This document shows positions 51,957 through 61,379 of a stretch of 64,000 nt of DNA, piece after piece (the stretch's first letter is position 1; each line of letters opens with the position of its first letter). The notes under the pieces are model-generated. The model was not told the origin of the DNA. It made no database searches and worked only from the letters and a program-made list of their open reading frames with translations. This DNA is from Bacteroidales bacterium. Lineage in GTDB: Bacteria; Bacteroidota; Bacteroidia; Bacteroidales; WCHB1-69. Position numbers and translations under genes: made by a program. The DNA lies in assembly GCA_017551725.1 (NCBI GenBank), contig JAFZKY010000021.1:1-64000 (forward strand), in the 5' to 3' direction.

Positions 51957-54313
51957 AAAAACTGCTGTTTATAGTTCTTTGTTCGGGCTTGCTGATGCAA
52001 TCGTTTGCACAGATTCCAGTCGGGCGGTTTCGTAGTCACATCCCGATGCATGCCTTCCATTCCGTGGCGGTGGCTTCGGATTATGTGTATGCCGCCACCA
52101 CCAATGGTATGATGTTGCTGGATATCGCCACGATGGATGATAAAAATCCGGATTTGCAGTCGTGGACCAAGGTGGATGGCCTTTCGGACATCGATATTGC
52201 CGTGATTTATTACGACAAACCGCATAAATGCCTGATTGTCTGCTATAAGAATGGCAATCTGGATTTGATAAAAGAGGATGTCCTGTATAATCTCAGTGAC
52301 ATTAAAAACAAAGCTCTCAGCGGCTCCAAGCAGCCTTCCCATATTCGGGTGGTGGACGACATAGCCTATATTGCCTATCCGTTCGGGGTGGTTCTTCTGG
52401 ACTTGAACGACCTGCTGGTGCTTGACACGTGGTTCACCCGGCGGAATGGACGGCAGTTTGAGGTGACGGACTTCACGAAAACCCGCGACGAGTACTATAT
52501 CAGCACCTCCAACGGCCTTTTCCATATTCGCACGGATCATCCCAACCCGGCCAATTTCATGGAATGGGTTTGGGACGAACAGGCTGGAGATGCCTTATTT
52601 GACAATATCCTTTTCTTTGGTGGAAAACTCTTTGCCAACAAGGATTCCCATGACCCGTCAACATATCCCGCCATCTCCGACACGCTCTTCGTGAACGAGA
52701 ATGGACAGTGGCATCCGACAGATTATGTGCCGTATGACCTGCGCTCCCTCACAGCTGCCGATGGCTATATGCTGGTTGGAAACTGGGATCATATTGATTT
52801 TCTGGATGAAACGCATCATCTGGTGAACAAATACTATTGGCAACAGTATTCCGGTTATCCCGATAACCAGGAGGCATTGCTGGATGGGAATTATATCTGG
52901 ATTGCCGACAACCAGTACGGATTGGTCCGTATCAACGTTCAAGACCAGTCGCGTGTTGTCTTTACAGAAAGCGGACCATTTGCCAACAGTGTGGAGGGCA
53001 TCAGTTGTGAGAAAGGCGTGGTGGCCGTGGTGCCCGGTTCCCGCAAGGGCTCGTCATATTCTCAGGGTTATCAGTACCCGTCGGCCAGTTGGTTTGTCAA
53101 TCAGCAATGGCATTATTGCACGGATTTTTTGAATTATGATTCCCTGCATACCACATACGACTTGACGAATGTGGTGATCAACCCCCAAAACGAATCGGAA
53201 TGTTACATTGCTTCGTGGGGTAATGGCTTGTTCCGGTGTGTGAACCATGAGATTGTAGATCACTTCACATCCAACAACAGCATCCTTGATTCTATCAGCA
53301 ATGGGCTGGTTTTTGTGTCGGGACTTGCTTACGACTCCAAAGGCAATCTCTGGGTGACCAACAGCCAATGTGACAATATGTTGAAGATGAGGGAGCCGGA
53401 TGGTACCTGGCATGAGTACAATATCACGCAAGGTGTGCTCACCGCTTCTTCTGCCGGCGTGGTGGCGGAAAATCTGCTGATTGATTCCCGTGGATATAAA
53501 TGGGTGAATTTTCCGAGGGGTGACAATGTGAACAGGTACCATTTGGTGGCCTTTACGGAGAGTGGCACGTACGACAACCCGGGGGATGACAAGTTTGTCA
53601 GAATCAATATGAACGCTGCCTCCGAGGTGAATTCCACCAATGTTTTTTGCGTGACGGAGGATTTGGACGGTGAAATTTGGATTGGCACGGACAAGGGCAT
53701 CAAGGTGATCTATTATCCCGATAAGGTCTTTGATGGCAATGTCTATCCCAAAAACATACTTTTGGAGCAGGATGGTTATACGTCGGTACTTTTTGAGTTT
53801 GAGGAAATTACCGCTATCGCAGTGGATGGCGCGAACCGGAAGTGGGTGGGCACGAGCAAGGGTGGCGTTTTCCTGATCAGCGCGGACGGCGCGGAGGAGT
53901 TGCTCCATTTTACCGCCGAAGATCATCCGTTGTTTTCCAATCAGATTTCCAGCATTGGCATTGACCCGTTGAGCGGGGAGGTCTTTTTTGGCAGCACGAA
54001 AGGGATGGTCAGCTACCGGGGGGAGGCCACTCGTGGCTCCGACGATTACAGCGACCTGCTGGTGTTTCCCAATCCGGTGCGGCACGGCTATACCGGCCCG
54101 GTGGCCGTCAAGGGGTTGAAAAGCAATTCCTTGTGCAAGATAACGGATGCTTCCGGGCGCTTGGTCTGGCAGGGCGTCAGCAACGGTGGCGAGCTGGTGT
54201 GGAACTGTCTGGACCATTTTGGCAGACGACCGGCCACAGGTGTCTATTATGTGATGGCCTCCGATGAGAATGGCAAGCAGAAGATTGTTACAAAATTCCT
54301 GTTTATCCATTAG
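51953..54313 (+). CDS. porZ: PorZ-like type IX secretion system protein
   Basis: The 786-residue protein has a signal peptide (1-19, ending MQSFAQ) and two seven-bladed beta-propeller regions. The first covers about 25-370 (SVAVASDYVYAATTNGMMLL) and the second about 370-690 (EIWIGTDKGIKVIYYP; RKWVGTSKGGVFLISADG). Its own sorting-like C-terminus follows (LLVFPNPVRHGYTGPVAVKG ... TGVYYVMASDENGKQKI). PorZ belongs to the surface attachment complex that joins A-LPS to cargo. The ATG overlaps the permease stop (ATGA), and recO follows after 13 bases. Confidence 0.87.
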   Translation: MKKLLFIVLCSGLLMQSFAQIPVGRFRSHIPMHAFHSVAVASDYVYAATTNGMMLLDIATMDDKNPDLQSWTKVDGLSDIDIAVIYYDKPHKCLIVCYKNGNLDLIKEDVLYNLSDIKNKALSGSKQPSHIRVVDDIAYIAYPFGVVLLDLNDLLVLDTWFTRRNGRQFEVTDFTKTRDEYYISTSNGLFHIRTDHPNPANFMEWVWDEQAGDALFDNILFFGGKLFANKDSHDPSTYPAISDTLFVNENGQWHPTDYVPYDLRSLTAADGYMLVGNWDHIDFLDETHHLVNKYYWQQYSGYPDNQEALLDGNYIWIADNQYGLVRINVQDQSRVVFTESGPFANSVEGISCEKGVVAVVPGSRKGSSYSQGYQYPSASWFVNQQWHYCTDFLNYDSLHTTYDLTNVVINPQNESECYIASWGNGLFRCVNHEIVDHFTSNNSILDSISNGLVFVSGLAYDSKGNLWVTNSQCDNMLKMREPDGTWHEYNITQGVLTASSAGVVAENLLIDSRGYKWVNFPRGDNVNRYHLVAFTESGTYDNPGDDKFVRINMNAASEVNSTNVFCVTEDLDGEIWIGTDKGIKVIYYPDKVFDGNVYPKNILLEQDGYTSVLFEFEEITAIAVDGANRKWVGTSKGGVFLISADGAEELLHFTAEDHPLFSNQISSIGIDPLSGEVFFGSTKGMVSYRGEATRGSDDYSDLLVFPNPVRHGYTGPVAVKGLKSNSLCKITDASGRLVWQGVSNGGELVWNCLDHFGRRPATGVYYVMASDENGKQKIVTKFLFIH

Positions 54314-54326
54314 AGCCGAATGTGGT

Positions 54327-55040
54327 ATGCTGATTAACACCAGAGGAATTGTCTTACATTCAACGAAATACTCCGACACCTCGTTGGTTGTGAAAATCTA
54401 CACCGAGGCCCGGGGCACGCAGTCGTTCATCGTGAAGGGTGTTCTCGGAAAGAAGGGCAAACTGCGTCCGGCTCTTTTCTCCTCGCTGGCATTGGTGAAT
54501 CTGACGTTCGACGATAATCCGCGCCATAATTTGAAATATATCCGGGAGATGTCGCTTCAGCAGACGCCGGCGGATGTCTCCTTTGATCCGGTGCGCAGTT
54601 CCATCCTGATGTTTTACAATGAACTGTTGTACAAATTGTTGCCTGAGGCTGGGGAGGATGTCGTATTGTTCCACTTTTTGGAAAGGGAGATAGCGGATGT
54701 AGCCGGAGTGGGGGAGTTGGCTCCCGACCGCCCGTTGCGCTTTATGATACGGTTGAGTGTGGTGCTGGGCTTTTTTCCGGAAAACAATTATTCGGAAAAG
54801 GAGTGCCATTTTTCTTTGGCTGAGGGCCGTTTCCAATCCTATTATGTGGATGAGCGCAACGATCTGCCGGTGGAGGAGAGCCGCTATTTGTCGCAGTTGA
54901 TTTATGATGATGAGGTTGTGAGGGCTGACCGCACCCTGCGGAACAGCCTTCTCCGTTATCTTATACAATATTATATAATACACAACGAGCAAATCAAGAC
55001 CATCGAGTCGGTGGATGTGCTGGCCGCCGTGTTGCATTAG
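54327..55040 (+). CDS. recO: DNA repair protein RecO
   Basis: The 237-residue protein has an N-terminal OB fold (INTRGIVLHSTKYSDTSLVV; YTEARGTQSFIVKGVLGKKG) and an alpha-helical C-terminal part (SVVLGFFPENNYSEKECHFS). It anneals single strands and loads RecA with RecR. The four-cysteine zinc motif of some RecO proteins is absent. The frame is open 21 codons further up, but that would overlap porZ; ATG 54327 begins at the conserved N-terminus. Confidence 0.9.
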   Translation: MLINTRGIVLHSTKYSDTSLVVKIYTEARGTQSFIVKGVLGKKGKLRPALFSSLALVNLTFDDNPRHNLKYIREMSLQQTPADVSFDPVRSSILMFYNELLYKLLPEAGEDVVLFHFLEREIADVAGVGELAPDRPLRFMIRLSVVLGFFPENNYSEKECHFSLAEGRFQSYYVDERNDLPVEESRYLSQLIYDDEVVRADRTLRNSLLRYLIQYYIIHNEQIKTIESVDVLAAVLH

Positions 55041-55070
55041 GATTTGTCGTGGGGAAATCGAATTTATTCG

Positions 55071-55078
55071 TATTTTTG
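55071..55078 (+). promoter_or_regulatory. -7 box (TATTTTTG) for obg
   Basis: TATTTTTG fits TAnnTTTG and lies 22 bases before ATG 55101. It excludes an earlier start at 55044. Confidence 0.58.
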
Positions 55079-55100
55079 CGCCGGTAAAAACAAAAGGAAT

Positions 55101-56114
55101 ATGGGCGAAGAACAATTCATTGATTATGTGAAGATTTTCTGCCGTTCGGGCAATGGTGGATCCGGCTCGGCGCATCTGGCGCGTACGGCGCGTAACCCGA
55201 AGGCCGGTCCCGACGGCGGCGACGGCGGCAAGGGCGGCAGCGTCATTCTGAAGGCCAACCGTAACCTGTGGACGCTGTTGCATCTGCGCTACACGAAGCA
55301 TATATTTGCCGAGGACGGCGGGAACGGACAGAAGAACAAATGTTTCGGCAAGAATGGCGAGAATGCCTACATTGAGGTGCCGCTGGGCACGGTGGTCCGG
55401 ATGAGCGACACCGGCGAGTATGTGGGTGAGGTGCTTGAGGATGGCGAGGAACTGGTGATTATGAAAGGCGGGCGAGGCGGCCTTGGCAATGTGCATTTCA
55501 AAAGCCCCACCATGCAGACGCCACGCTTCGCGCAACCGGGCGAGGAGGGCACGGAGGGCTGGGTGAGCCTGGAGCTCAAGGTGCTGGCGGATGTGGGCCT
55601 GGTGGGCTTCCCCAATGCGGGCAAGTCCACGCTCATCAGCCAATTGTCGAATGCGAAACCTAAAATCGCCAATTATCCGTTTACCACGCTCACGCCCAAT
55701 CTCGGTATGGTGGCTTACCGCGATTTCCAGTCCTTTGTCATCGCCGACATTCCCGGAATCATAGAGGGAGCCTCCGAGGGCAAGGGCATTGGCCTGCGCT
55801 TTCTGCGCCATATCGAGCGCAACTCGGTTCTGCTCTACATGATCCCTGTGGTTTCGGAAGAGGGTCCCCGCACAGCGGACGAAATTGTGCGCGAGTGGAA
55901 CATTCTCCGCCACGAACTCGAAGCTTATAATGACGAGCTGCTCGACAAACGTTACCTCGTAGCCCTGACAAAATGCGACCTCACAACCCCCGAGGAAGTG
56001 GCGCGCCTTTTGGCAGAACTTCCGAAAAATATTCCCGTTATGAACATTTCATCCTTGACAAATCTTCATCTTACCGAACTGAAAGACCGCCTTTGGTCTC
56101 TTCTGACGATGTGA
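55101..56114 (+). CDS. obg: GTPase Obg/CgtA
   Basis: The 337-residue protein has a glycine-rich Obg fold (about 5-160, [29 protein letters not shown]) and a GTPase domain (about 160-330). The GTPase domain has G1 [13 protein letters not shown]2 [12 protein letters not shown]3 [11 protein letters not shown]4 as TKCD and G5 ISSLT. It lacks the C-terminal OCT domain of E. coli ObgE, as expected in this phylum. It acts in 50S assembly and stress signalling. Confidence 0.94.
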   Translation: MGEEQFIDYVKIFCRSGNGGSGSAHLARTARNPKAGPDGGDGGKGGSVILKANRNLWTLLHLRYTKHIFAEDGGNGQKNKCFGKNGENAYIEVPLGTVVRMSDTGEYVGEVLEDGEELVIMKGGRGGLGNVHFKSPTMQTPRFAQPGEEGTEGWVSLELKVLADVGLVGFPNAGKSTLISQLSNAKPKIANYPFTTLTPNLGMVAYRDFQSFVIADIPGIIEGASEGKGIGLRFLRHIERNSVLLYMIPVVSEEGPRTADEIVREWNILRHELEAYNDELLDKRYLVALTKCDLTTPEEVARLLAELPKNIPVMNISSLTNLHLTELKDRLWSLLTM

Positions 56115-56212
56115 AAATAAATTATATTGTGTTGATTATCAACAAAATATAACTTTGTCAAATTTTTTAACGAAAAAAAGACCATATAGAGTTGGCATAT
56201 TGAAAAAAAGTG

Positions 56213-56220
56213 TATTTTTG
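56213..56220 (+). promoter_or_regulatory. -7 box (TATTTTTG) for rpmG
   Basis: TATTTTTG fits TAnnTTTG and lies 36 bases before the rpmG ATG. A TTGG near 56192 may be part of the -33 element. Confidence 0.58.
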
Positions 56221-56256
56221 CGCCGTTAAAGAACGAAAGTAAAAGGAGATAGAAAA

Positions 56257-56445
56257 ATGGCAAAGAAAGTAAAAGAAGCTCGTCAACAGGTTATCCTGGA
56301 ATGTACGGAACAAAAGGCAAGTGGCGTTCCGGGCATGTCAAGATATATCACGACGAAGAACAGAAAGAACACGCCTGACAGATTGGAGTTAATGAAATAC
56401 AATCCGTATCTGAAGAAAATGACGTTACACAAAGAAGTTAAATAA
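56257..56445 (+). CDS. rpmG: Ribosomal protein L33
   Basis: The 62-residue basic protein has [20 protein letters not shown] and [20 protein letters not shown], then [11 protein letters not shown], which is the L33 pattern. The zinc cysteines of the C+ form are absent, with only one Cys left. The usual Bacteroidota neighbour rpmB is not directly upstream. The gene is followed 15 bases later by the DUF4295 gene. Confidence 0.93.
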   Translation: MAKKVKEARQQVILECTEQKASGVPGMSRYITTKNRKNTPDRLELMKYNPYLKKMTLHKEVK

Positions 56446-56460
56446 TAAAATCGTAGAGAG

Positions 56461-56616
56461 ATGGCAAAGAAGGTTGTTGCAACATTGAAAAGAGAAGGTG
56501 GCGTTACCTATACGCGCGTCGTGAGAATGGAACGCTCACCGAAAACGGGAGCTTACACCTTTAAAGAGGCTGTGATTGACTCCTCCACTGTAAAAGACTT
56601 TTTGGCTAAAAAGTAA
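56461..56616 (+). CDS. DUF4295 small basic protein
   Basis: This 51-residue protein starts MAKKVVATLKREGGVTYTRV and ends VKDFLAKK, the form of DUF4295. That family is encoded between rpmG and ftsY across Bacteroidota and is thought to be a small ribosome-associated protein. It shares the MAKK start with L33. A terminator follows 22 bases after the stop. Confidence 0.88.
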   Translation: MAKKVVATLKREGGVTYTRVVRMERSPKTGAYTFKEAVIDSSTVKDFLAKK

Positions 56617-56638
56617 TATTTTGTTTTCATGGTTGAAG

Positions 56639-56667
56639 AAAGGTGGCCCTCCCGGGCCGCCTTTTTT
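56639..56667 (+). terminator. Intrinsic terminator after rpmG-DUF4295
   Basis: An 11-bp stem (56639-56649 with 56654-56664, one G-T pair) and a 4-base loop are followed by T residues. Confidence 0.85.
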
Positions 56668-56705
56668 CGTTTAGGGAGAAGGCCCCCACGTATTGTTTTT
56701 TTCGC

Positions 56706-56713
56706 TATCTTTG
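56706..56713 (+). promoter_or_regulatory. -7 box (TATCTTTG) for ftsY
   Basis: This perfect TAnnTTTG match lies 49 bases before ATG 56763. It rules out the earlier in-frame starts at or before the terminator. Confidence 0.6.
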
Positions 56714-56762
56714 CAACTGCATTTCAGCCCCTTCCATCGGGGCGTTTCAAAATTATACAGGC

Positions 56763-57722
56763 ATGGGATTCTTTTCTATATTTTCAAAAGAGAAAAAGCA
56801 GGAACTGGACGAAGGGCTCCAGAAATCCAAAGAGAGCTTTTTCGCCAAACTCGCCAAAACGGTTGTCGGAAAATCCAAGGTTGACGACGATGTGTTGGAT
56901 AACCTGGAAGAGGTGCTTGTGACCTCCGACGTGGGTGTGGAGACCACGCTGCGCATCATCGAGCGTATCGAGGCGCGTGTCTCCCGTGACAAATATATCG
57001 GTACTGAGCAACTCAATGCCATCCTCAAAGAGGAGATTGCCGGCCTGTTGTTGGAGAACGACATCGAGAAGGCCAACGACTTTGTGATTCCCGAGTTGGA
57101 AACGCCGTACATTGTGCTTGTTGTGGGCGTGAACGGTGTGGGCAAGACCACCACCATCGGCAAGTTGGCCTACCAGTTCAAGAAAAAGGGCTATTCTGTC
57201 ACGTTGGGTGCCGCCGACACGTTCCGTGCCGCCGCCATCGAGCAGTTGGCGGCATGGGCCAAACGCGCTGATGTGCCCATCATCACCCAGAAGATGGGCG
57301 CCGACCCGGCGGCGGTGGCCTACGACACCGTGGCTTCCGCCATCGCACACAAGAGCGACGTGGTCATCATCGATACGGCCGGGCGCTTGCACAACAAGAC
57401 CAACCTGATGAACGAGCTTATCAAGATCAAGAACGTGATCCGCAAGCTCGTGCCCGACGGTCCGCACGAGGTGCTGCTGGTCTTGGACGGCTCCACCGGC
57501 CAGAACGCCTTTGAGCAGGCTCGCCAGTTCTGCGCCGCCACTGAGGTTAACGCACTGGCCATCACCAAGCTGGATGGCACCGCCAAGGGTGGTGTGGTCA
57601 TTGGCATCTCCGACCAGTTCAAGATTCCCATCAAATACATCGGCGTGGGCGAAAAAATTGACCAGCTGCAGGTCTTTAACCGCGCCGAGTTTGTGGACTC
57701 CCTTTTCCCTGACAACTGGTAA
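56763..57722 (+). CDS. ftsY: Signal recognition particle receptor FtsY
   Basis: The 319-residue SRP-type GTPase starts MGFFSIFSKEKKQELDEGL and has a helical N domain (to about 110). The G domain has GVNGVGKTTTIGKLA, DTFRAAAIEQLAAWAKRA, IDTAGRLHNKTNLM, TKLDGTAKGG and GVGEKIDQLQVFN. It receives SRP-ribosome complexes at the membrane. The long acidic A domain of E. coli FtsY is missing, as is usual here. Confidence 0.95.
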   Translation: MGFFSIFSKEKKQELDEGLQKSKESFFAKLAKTVVGKSKVDDDVLDNLEEVLVTSDVGVETTLRIIERIEARVSRDKYIGTEQLNAILKEEIAGLLLENDIEKANDFVIPELETPYIVLVVGVNGVGKTTTIGKLAYQFKKKGYSVTLGAADTFRAAAIEQLAAWAKRADVPIITQKMGADPAAVAYDTVASAIAHKSDVVIIDTAGRLHNKTNLMNELIKIKNVIRKLVPDGPHEVLLVLDGSTGQNAFEQARQFCAATEVNALAITKLDGTAKGGVVIGISDQFKIPIKYIGVGEKIDQLQVFNRAEFVDSLFPDNW

Positions 57723-57757
57723 ACCGCAATAATCCAATCCTTTAACATCCCAATGCC

Positions 57758-60169
57758 GTGCAAGTCACCATCGACCACAATTCAGGATTCTGCTTTGGTG
57801 TGATTCACGCCATCCAAACGGCGGAAGCGTACCTGTCAAAGCACGACACCCTGTATTGCTTGGGCGACATTGTGCACAACAACGAGGAGGTGAAACGCCT
57901 CACCAGTCTCGGACTTCGTGTCATCAGCGACGAGCAGTTCCGTCAGCTGCGCGACACCACCGTGCTGATACGCGCCCACGGCGAGCCGCCGCAAACCTAT
58001 CAGACGGCCAAAGCGAACAACATCACCCTCATTGATGCCACCTGCCCGGTGGTTTTGAAACTGCAACAGCGTATCGCCGACTTTTATCGTAATCCGGAAA
58101 ATGCAGATATACAAATTCTTATCTTCGGCAAGAAAGGCCATGCTGAGGTGGTGGGACTGATGGGACAAGCCGACAACCGCGTGATTGTGATTTCCTCGCT
58201 GGAGGAGATTGACCGAATCGATTACCAGCGCCCGGCCATGTTGTATTCGCAAACCACCCAAGGCCTGGAACCCTATTATGAGCTCATCCGGCTCATCAAG
58301 GAGCGTTACGAGGCCGCTGGCAATGGCGGCATGTTCCATTATGCCGACACCATCTGCCGCAAAGTGGCCAACCGGACCGCCGAGATTGCCGAGTTCGCCC
58401 GACAGCACCAGGCCATCCTGTTCGTTTCCGGAGAGAAGAGTTCCAACGGTCTGTATCTGTTCGACATCTGTCGGAAAAACAACTCCGCTACCTTCATGAT
58501 TTCCGACCCTGCGCAGTTGGACGATCTTGACCTGCAGGCATATTCCACCGTCGGCATCTGCGGTGCCACCTCCACGCCCATGTGGCTGATGGAGGAGTGT
58601 AAAAACAGAATTATCAATAAACAACATAGAAAAATGAAAAGAGCTATCATCAGTGTAAGCGACAAAACCGGCATCGTACCTTTCGCCGCCGGACTTATAG
58701 AAGCGGGTTATGAGATCATCTCTACCGGCGGAACCAAGAAAGCCCTGGATGCAGCAGGTCTTAAAACCATTGGAATCAGTGAAATAACCGGGTTTCCGGA
58801 GATTATGGACGGGCGGGTGAAAACCTTGCATCCGAAAGTACACGGCAGACTGCTGGCCATCCGCGACAACGAGAAACACCAGCAGGAGATGCGCGAGAAC
58901 GGCATTGAGCCCATCGACATGATTGTGGTGAATCTTTACCCGTTCAAGCAGACTATCGAGAAGGCCGGCGTGACCTATGAGGATGCCATCGAGAACATCG
59001 ACATCGGCGGTCCCACCATGTTGCGCAGTGCCGCCAAGAACCACAAGTTCGTCACGGTGGTGGTGGATGCTGCTGATTACGATACGGTTTTGGCGGAAAT
59101 CAAAGAAAATGGCGACACCACGTTTGAGACGCGTCGTCGCTTGGCCGCCAAGGTCTTCCGGCACACGGCCTCCTACGACAGCTATATTTCCGCCTACCTC
59201 ACGGAGCAAGCCGGTGAGAAGGAGCCGGAGAGCCTTACGATGACCTTCTCGCGCAAGCAGAGTCTGCGCTATGGCGAAAATCCCCATCAGGAGGCCACTT
59301 TCTATGCGGGCAAGAAACAGGGCTTTTCCATCGCCTGGGCAGAACAATTGCATGGCAAGGAATTGTCATATAATAATATACAGGATGCGGATGCCACCTT
59401 GCAGATTTTGAAGGAGTTCAAGGAACCGGCCATGGTGGCGGTGAAGCACAAGAATCCCTGTGGTGTGGGCTTGGGTGCTAACGCGCTGGAAGCCTGGCAG
59501 CGCGCCTACGAGGCGGATCCCGTGTCCATCTTCGGCGGCATCGTGGCCTCCAACCGCGAAATAGACCTGCCCACGGCGGAAGCCATGAAGCCTGTCTTCC
59601 TCGAAATCATCCTCGCCCCCAGTTTCACTCAGGAGGCCTTTGACCATCTGGCCACCAAGAAAAATATCCGTCTGATGACCTTCGACCCGAGCTTTGAAAA
59701 TGGCGATGAGAAGATGTTCATCAGCGTGCGCGGCGGCATGTTGCAGCAGACTATCGACAACAAGTCCACGGAGGATTATGTGTTGAATGTGGTCACCGAG
59801 AAGAAACCGACGGAGCAGGAATACGAAGACCTGTTTCTGGCGATGAAGATCTGCAAGCACGTGCGTTCCAATGCCATCACAGTGGCCAAGGACGGCAAGA
59901 TTGCCGGCATCGGTGCAGGACAGATGAACAGGGTGGGTGCGGCCCACATCGCTTTTGAGGAAGCCAAAGCCAAGGGTGTGACCTCCGGGCTGTGTCTGGC
60001 CTCCGATGCTTTCTTTCCCTTCGACGATGTGGTCAAGATGGCGGCCCAGTACGGTGTCACGGCCATCATCCAGCCCGGCGGCTCCGTCCGTGATGAAGAC
60101 TCCATCAAAGCCTGCAACGAGCTTGGCATCGCGATGGTGTTCACCGGAGTACGGCATTTCAAACATTAA
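57758..60169 (+). CDS. Fused IspH (HMBPP reductase) - PurH (AICAR formyltransferase/IMP cyclohydrolase)
   Basis: One 803-residue frame holds two full enzymes. Residues 1-288 are IspH: cluster cysteines in NSGFCFGV (C12), DATCPVV and ICRKVANRT, catalytic Glu in GHAEVVGLMGQ, and YSQTTQG. Residues 293-803 are PurH: IMP cyclohydrolase part ISVSDKTGIVPFA and KTLHPKVHG, then formyltransferase part RYGENPHQ, KHKNPCGVG and PGGSVRDEDS. Only about five residues (NKQHR) link them, and PurH begins with its normal Met at 58634. IspH makes isoprenoid precursors and PurH ends purine synthesis, so the fusion has no pathway logic. IspH starts at GTG 57758. A lost stop codon or one-base error is possible; PurH could also start separately at 58634. 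Confidence 0.85.
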   Translation: MQVTIDHNSGFCFGVIHAIQTAEAYLSKHDTLYCLGDIVHNNEEVKRLTSLGLRVISDEQFRQLRDTTVLIRAHGEPPQTYQTAKANNITLIDATCPVVLKLQQRIADFYRNPENADIQILIFGKKGHAEVVGLMGQADNRVIVISSLEEIDRIDYQRPAMLYSQTTQGLEPYYELIRLIKERYEAAGNGGMFHYADTICRKVANRTAEIAEFARQHQAILFVSGEKSSNGLYLFDICRKNNSATFMISDPAQLDDLDLQAYSTVGICGATSTPMWLMEECKNRIINKQHRKMKRAIISVSDKTGIVPFAAGLIEAGYEIISTGGTKKALDAAGLKTIGISEITGFPEIMDGRVKTLHPKVHGRLLAIRDNEKHQQEMRENGIEPIDMIVVNLYPFKQTIEKAGVTYEDAIENIDIGGPTMLRSAAKNHKFVTVVVDAADYDTVLAEIKENGDTTFETRRRLAAKVFRHTASYDSYISAYLTEQAGEKEPESLTMTFSRKQSLRYGENPHQEATFYAGKKQGFSIAWAEQLHGKELSYNNIQDADATLQILKEFKEPAMVAVKHKNPCGVGLGANALEAWQRAYEADPVSIFGGIVASNREIDLPTAEAMKPVFLEIILAPSFTQEAFDHLATKKNIRLMTFDPSFENGDEKMFISVRGGMLQQTIDNKSTEDYVLNVVTEKKPTEQEYEDLFLAMKICKHVRSNAITVAKDGKIAGIGAGQMNRVGAAHIAFEEAKAKGVTSGLCLASDAFFPFDDVVKMAAQYGVTAIIQPGGSVRDEDSIKACNELGIAMVFTGVRHFKH

Positions 60170-60175
60170 ACCGTT

Positions 60176-60853
60176 ATGGCAAACATCAACCCCACAATTG
60201 AACCCTCTTGGAAGACTCTCCTTTGGGACCAGTTTCAGGCCCCCTATTTTGCGGAGCTGAAGCGTTTTTTGATTGAAGAGAAACAGCATTACCGCGTGTT
60301 CCCGCCGGGCAGCTGCATCTTCAACGCCTTCAATAGCACGCCGGTTGACCAGGTGAAGGTGGTCATCATCGGGCAGGATCCGTATCACGAGTACGGGCAA
60401 GCGCATGGCTTGTGCTTCTCGGTACAGGACGGGGTGCCGTTTCCCAAGTCATTGATTAACATATTCAAGGAGTTGAGCGACGATGTGGGATTCGTTACGC
60501 CACGGAGCGGCAATCTGCAGAAATGGACGCAGCAGGGCGTGCTTCTGCTCAATGCCACGCTCACGGTACGTGAACACGCCGCGGGCTCGCATCAGGGGCA
60601 TGGCTGGGAAACCTTCACCGACTGTGCCATTCAGCGACTTTCGGAGCAGAAGGAGGGATTGGTGTTCCTGTTGTGGGGCAATTACGCCATCAACAAGCGC
60701 GCCCTCATCGACACAAGCAAGCATTATGTGCTTACGGCCGCGCACCCGTCGCCGCTGTCGGCATTCCGTGGCTTTTTTGGATGCAAGCATTTCTCGAAAA
60801 CCAACCAGTTACTGCTGCAGATGGGCAAAACGCCCATTGACTGGCAGTTGTAA
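60176..60853 (+). CDS. ung: Uracil-DNA glycosylase (family 1)
   Basis: The 225-residue enzyme has VVIIGQDPYHEYGQAHGLCF with the catalytic Asp, GVLLLNATLTVREHAAGSHQ, VFLLWGNYA, and the DNA-loop motif AAHPSPLSAFRGFFGCKHFS with the catalytic His. It removes uracil from DNA. It follows the ispH-purH gene by 6 bases. Confidence 0.95.
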   Translation: MANINPTIEPSWKTLLWDQFQAPYFAELKRFLIEEKQHYRVFPPGSCIFNAFNSTPVDQVKVVIIGQDPYHEYGQAHGLCFSVQDGVPFPKSLINIFKELSDDVGFVTPRSGNLQKWTQQGVLLLNATLTVREHAAGSHQGHGWETFTDCAIQRLSEQKEGLVFLLWGNYAINKRALIDTSKHYVLTAAHPSPLSAFRGFFGCKHFSKTNQLLLQMGKTPIDWQL

Positions 60854-60862
60854 ATAATAGGA

Positions 60863-61297
60863 CTACAGCAGTATCAGGCATGCCAGCTGCCATTGGTCGG
60901 GGATGAAGTCGAAGTAATAGACGGGTGCGCCCCAACGATCCTTGACGCGAAGTGTTTGACCGTCAAGGTAGTATAGTGCTGTACCCCAGCGGTCTTTCTG
61001 CCGGATGGTCTGTCCGTCGAAGTAGAGCAGGGGAGCGCCCCAACGGTCCTTCTGCCGCACGGTTGGGCCGTCCATGTAGAGCAGCACCTGTCCCCAGCGG
61101 TCTTTCTGTCGCACCTGCCGCGCCGCTGCGTCGTACCATATCAGCTGCTCGCCCCAGCGGTCTCTCTGCCGTATGGTGTTCTCCTGCATGAAATAGAGCT
61201 TCGCGCCCCAGCGGTCCTTCTGATAGACGGTCTGGGCATGGCCCACTATTGCGGAGAGTGAGACGATGGCCAACAGGAACAGGATTCGTTTTTTCAT
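60863..61297 (-). CDS. Exported protein of six KDRWG repeats, unknown function
   Basis: The 144-residue protein has a signal peptide (1-22, ending VGHAQ) and then six tandem units of about 18-20 residues. Each has the form (T)xRQKDRWGxxLxYxDGx. The units are YQKDRWGAKLYF, RQRDRWGEQLIW, RQKDRWGQVLLY, RQKDRWGAPLLY, RQKDRWGTALYY and RVKDRWGAPVYY. The pattern suggests short paired strands stacking as a beta solenoid or small propeller in the periplasm or at the surface. No known family is recognised. The repeat is also visible in DNA. It is convergent with ung. Confidence 0.7.
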   Translation of the reverse strand: MKKRILFLLAIVSLSAIVGHAQTVYQKDRWGAKLYFMQENTIRQRDRWGEQLIWYDAAARQVRQKDRWGQVLLYMDGPTVRQKDRWGAPLLYFDGQTIRQKDRWGTALYYLDGQTLRVKDRWGAPVYYFDFIPDQWQLACLILL

Positions 61298-61379
61298 ACG
61301 GGCAAAAATACAAATATTTTCCGTTTGTTCAAGTTGGATAAATGGCTGAATATAATGCGCTAAGGACTATGGGTGGCTT

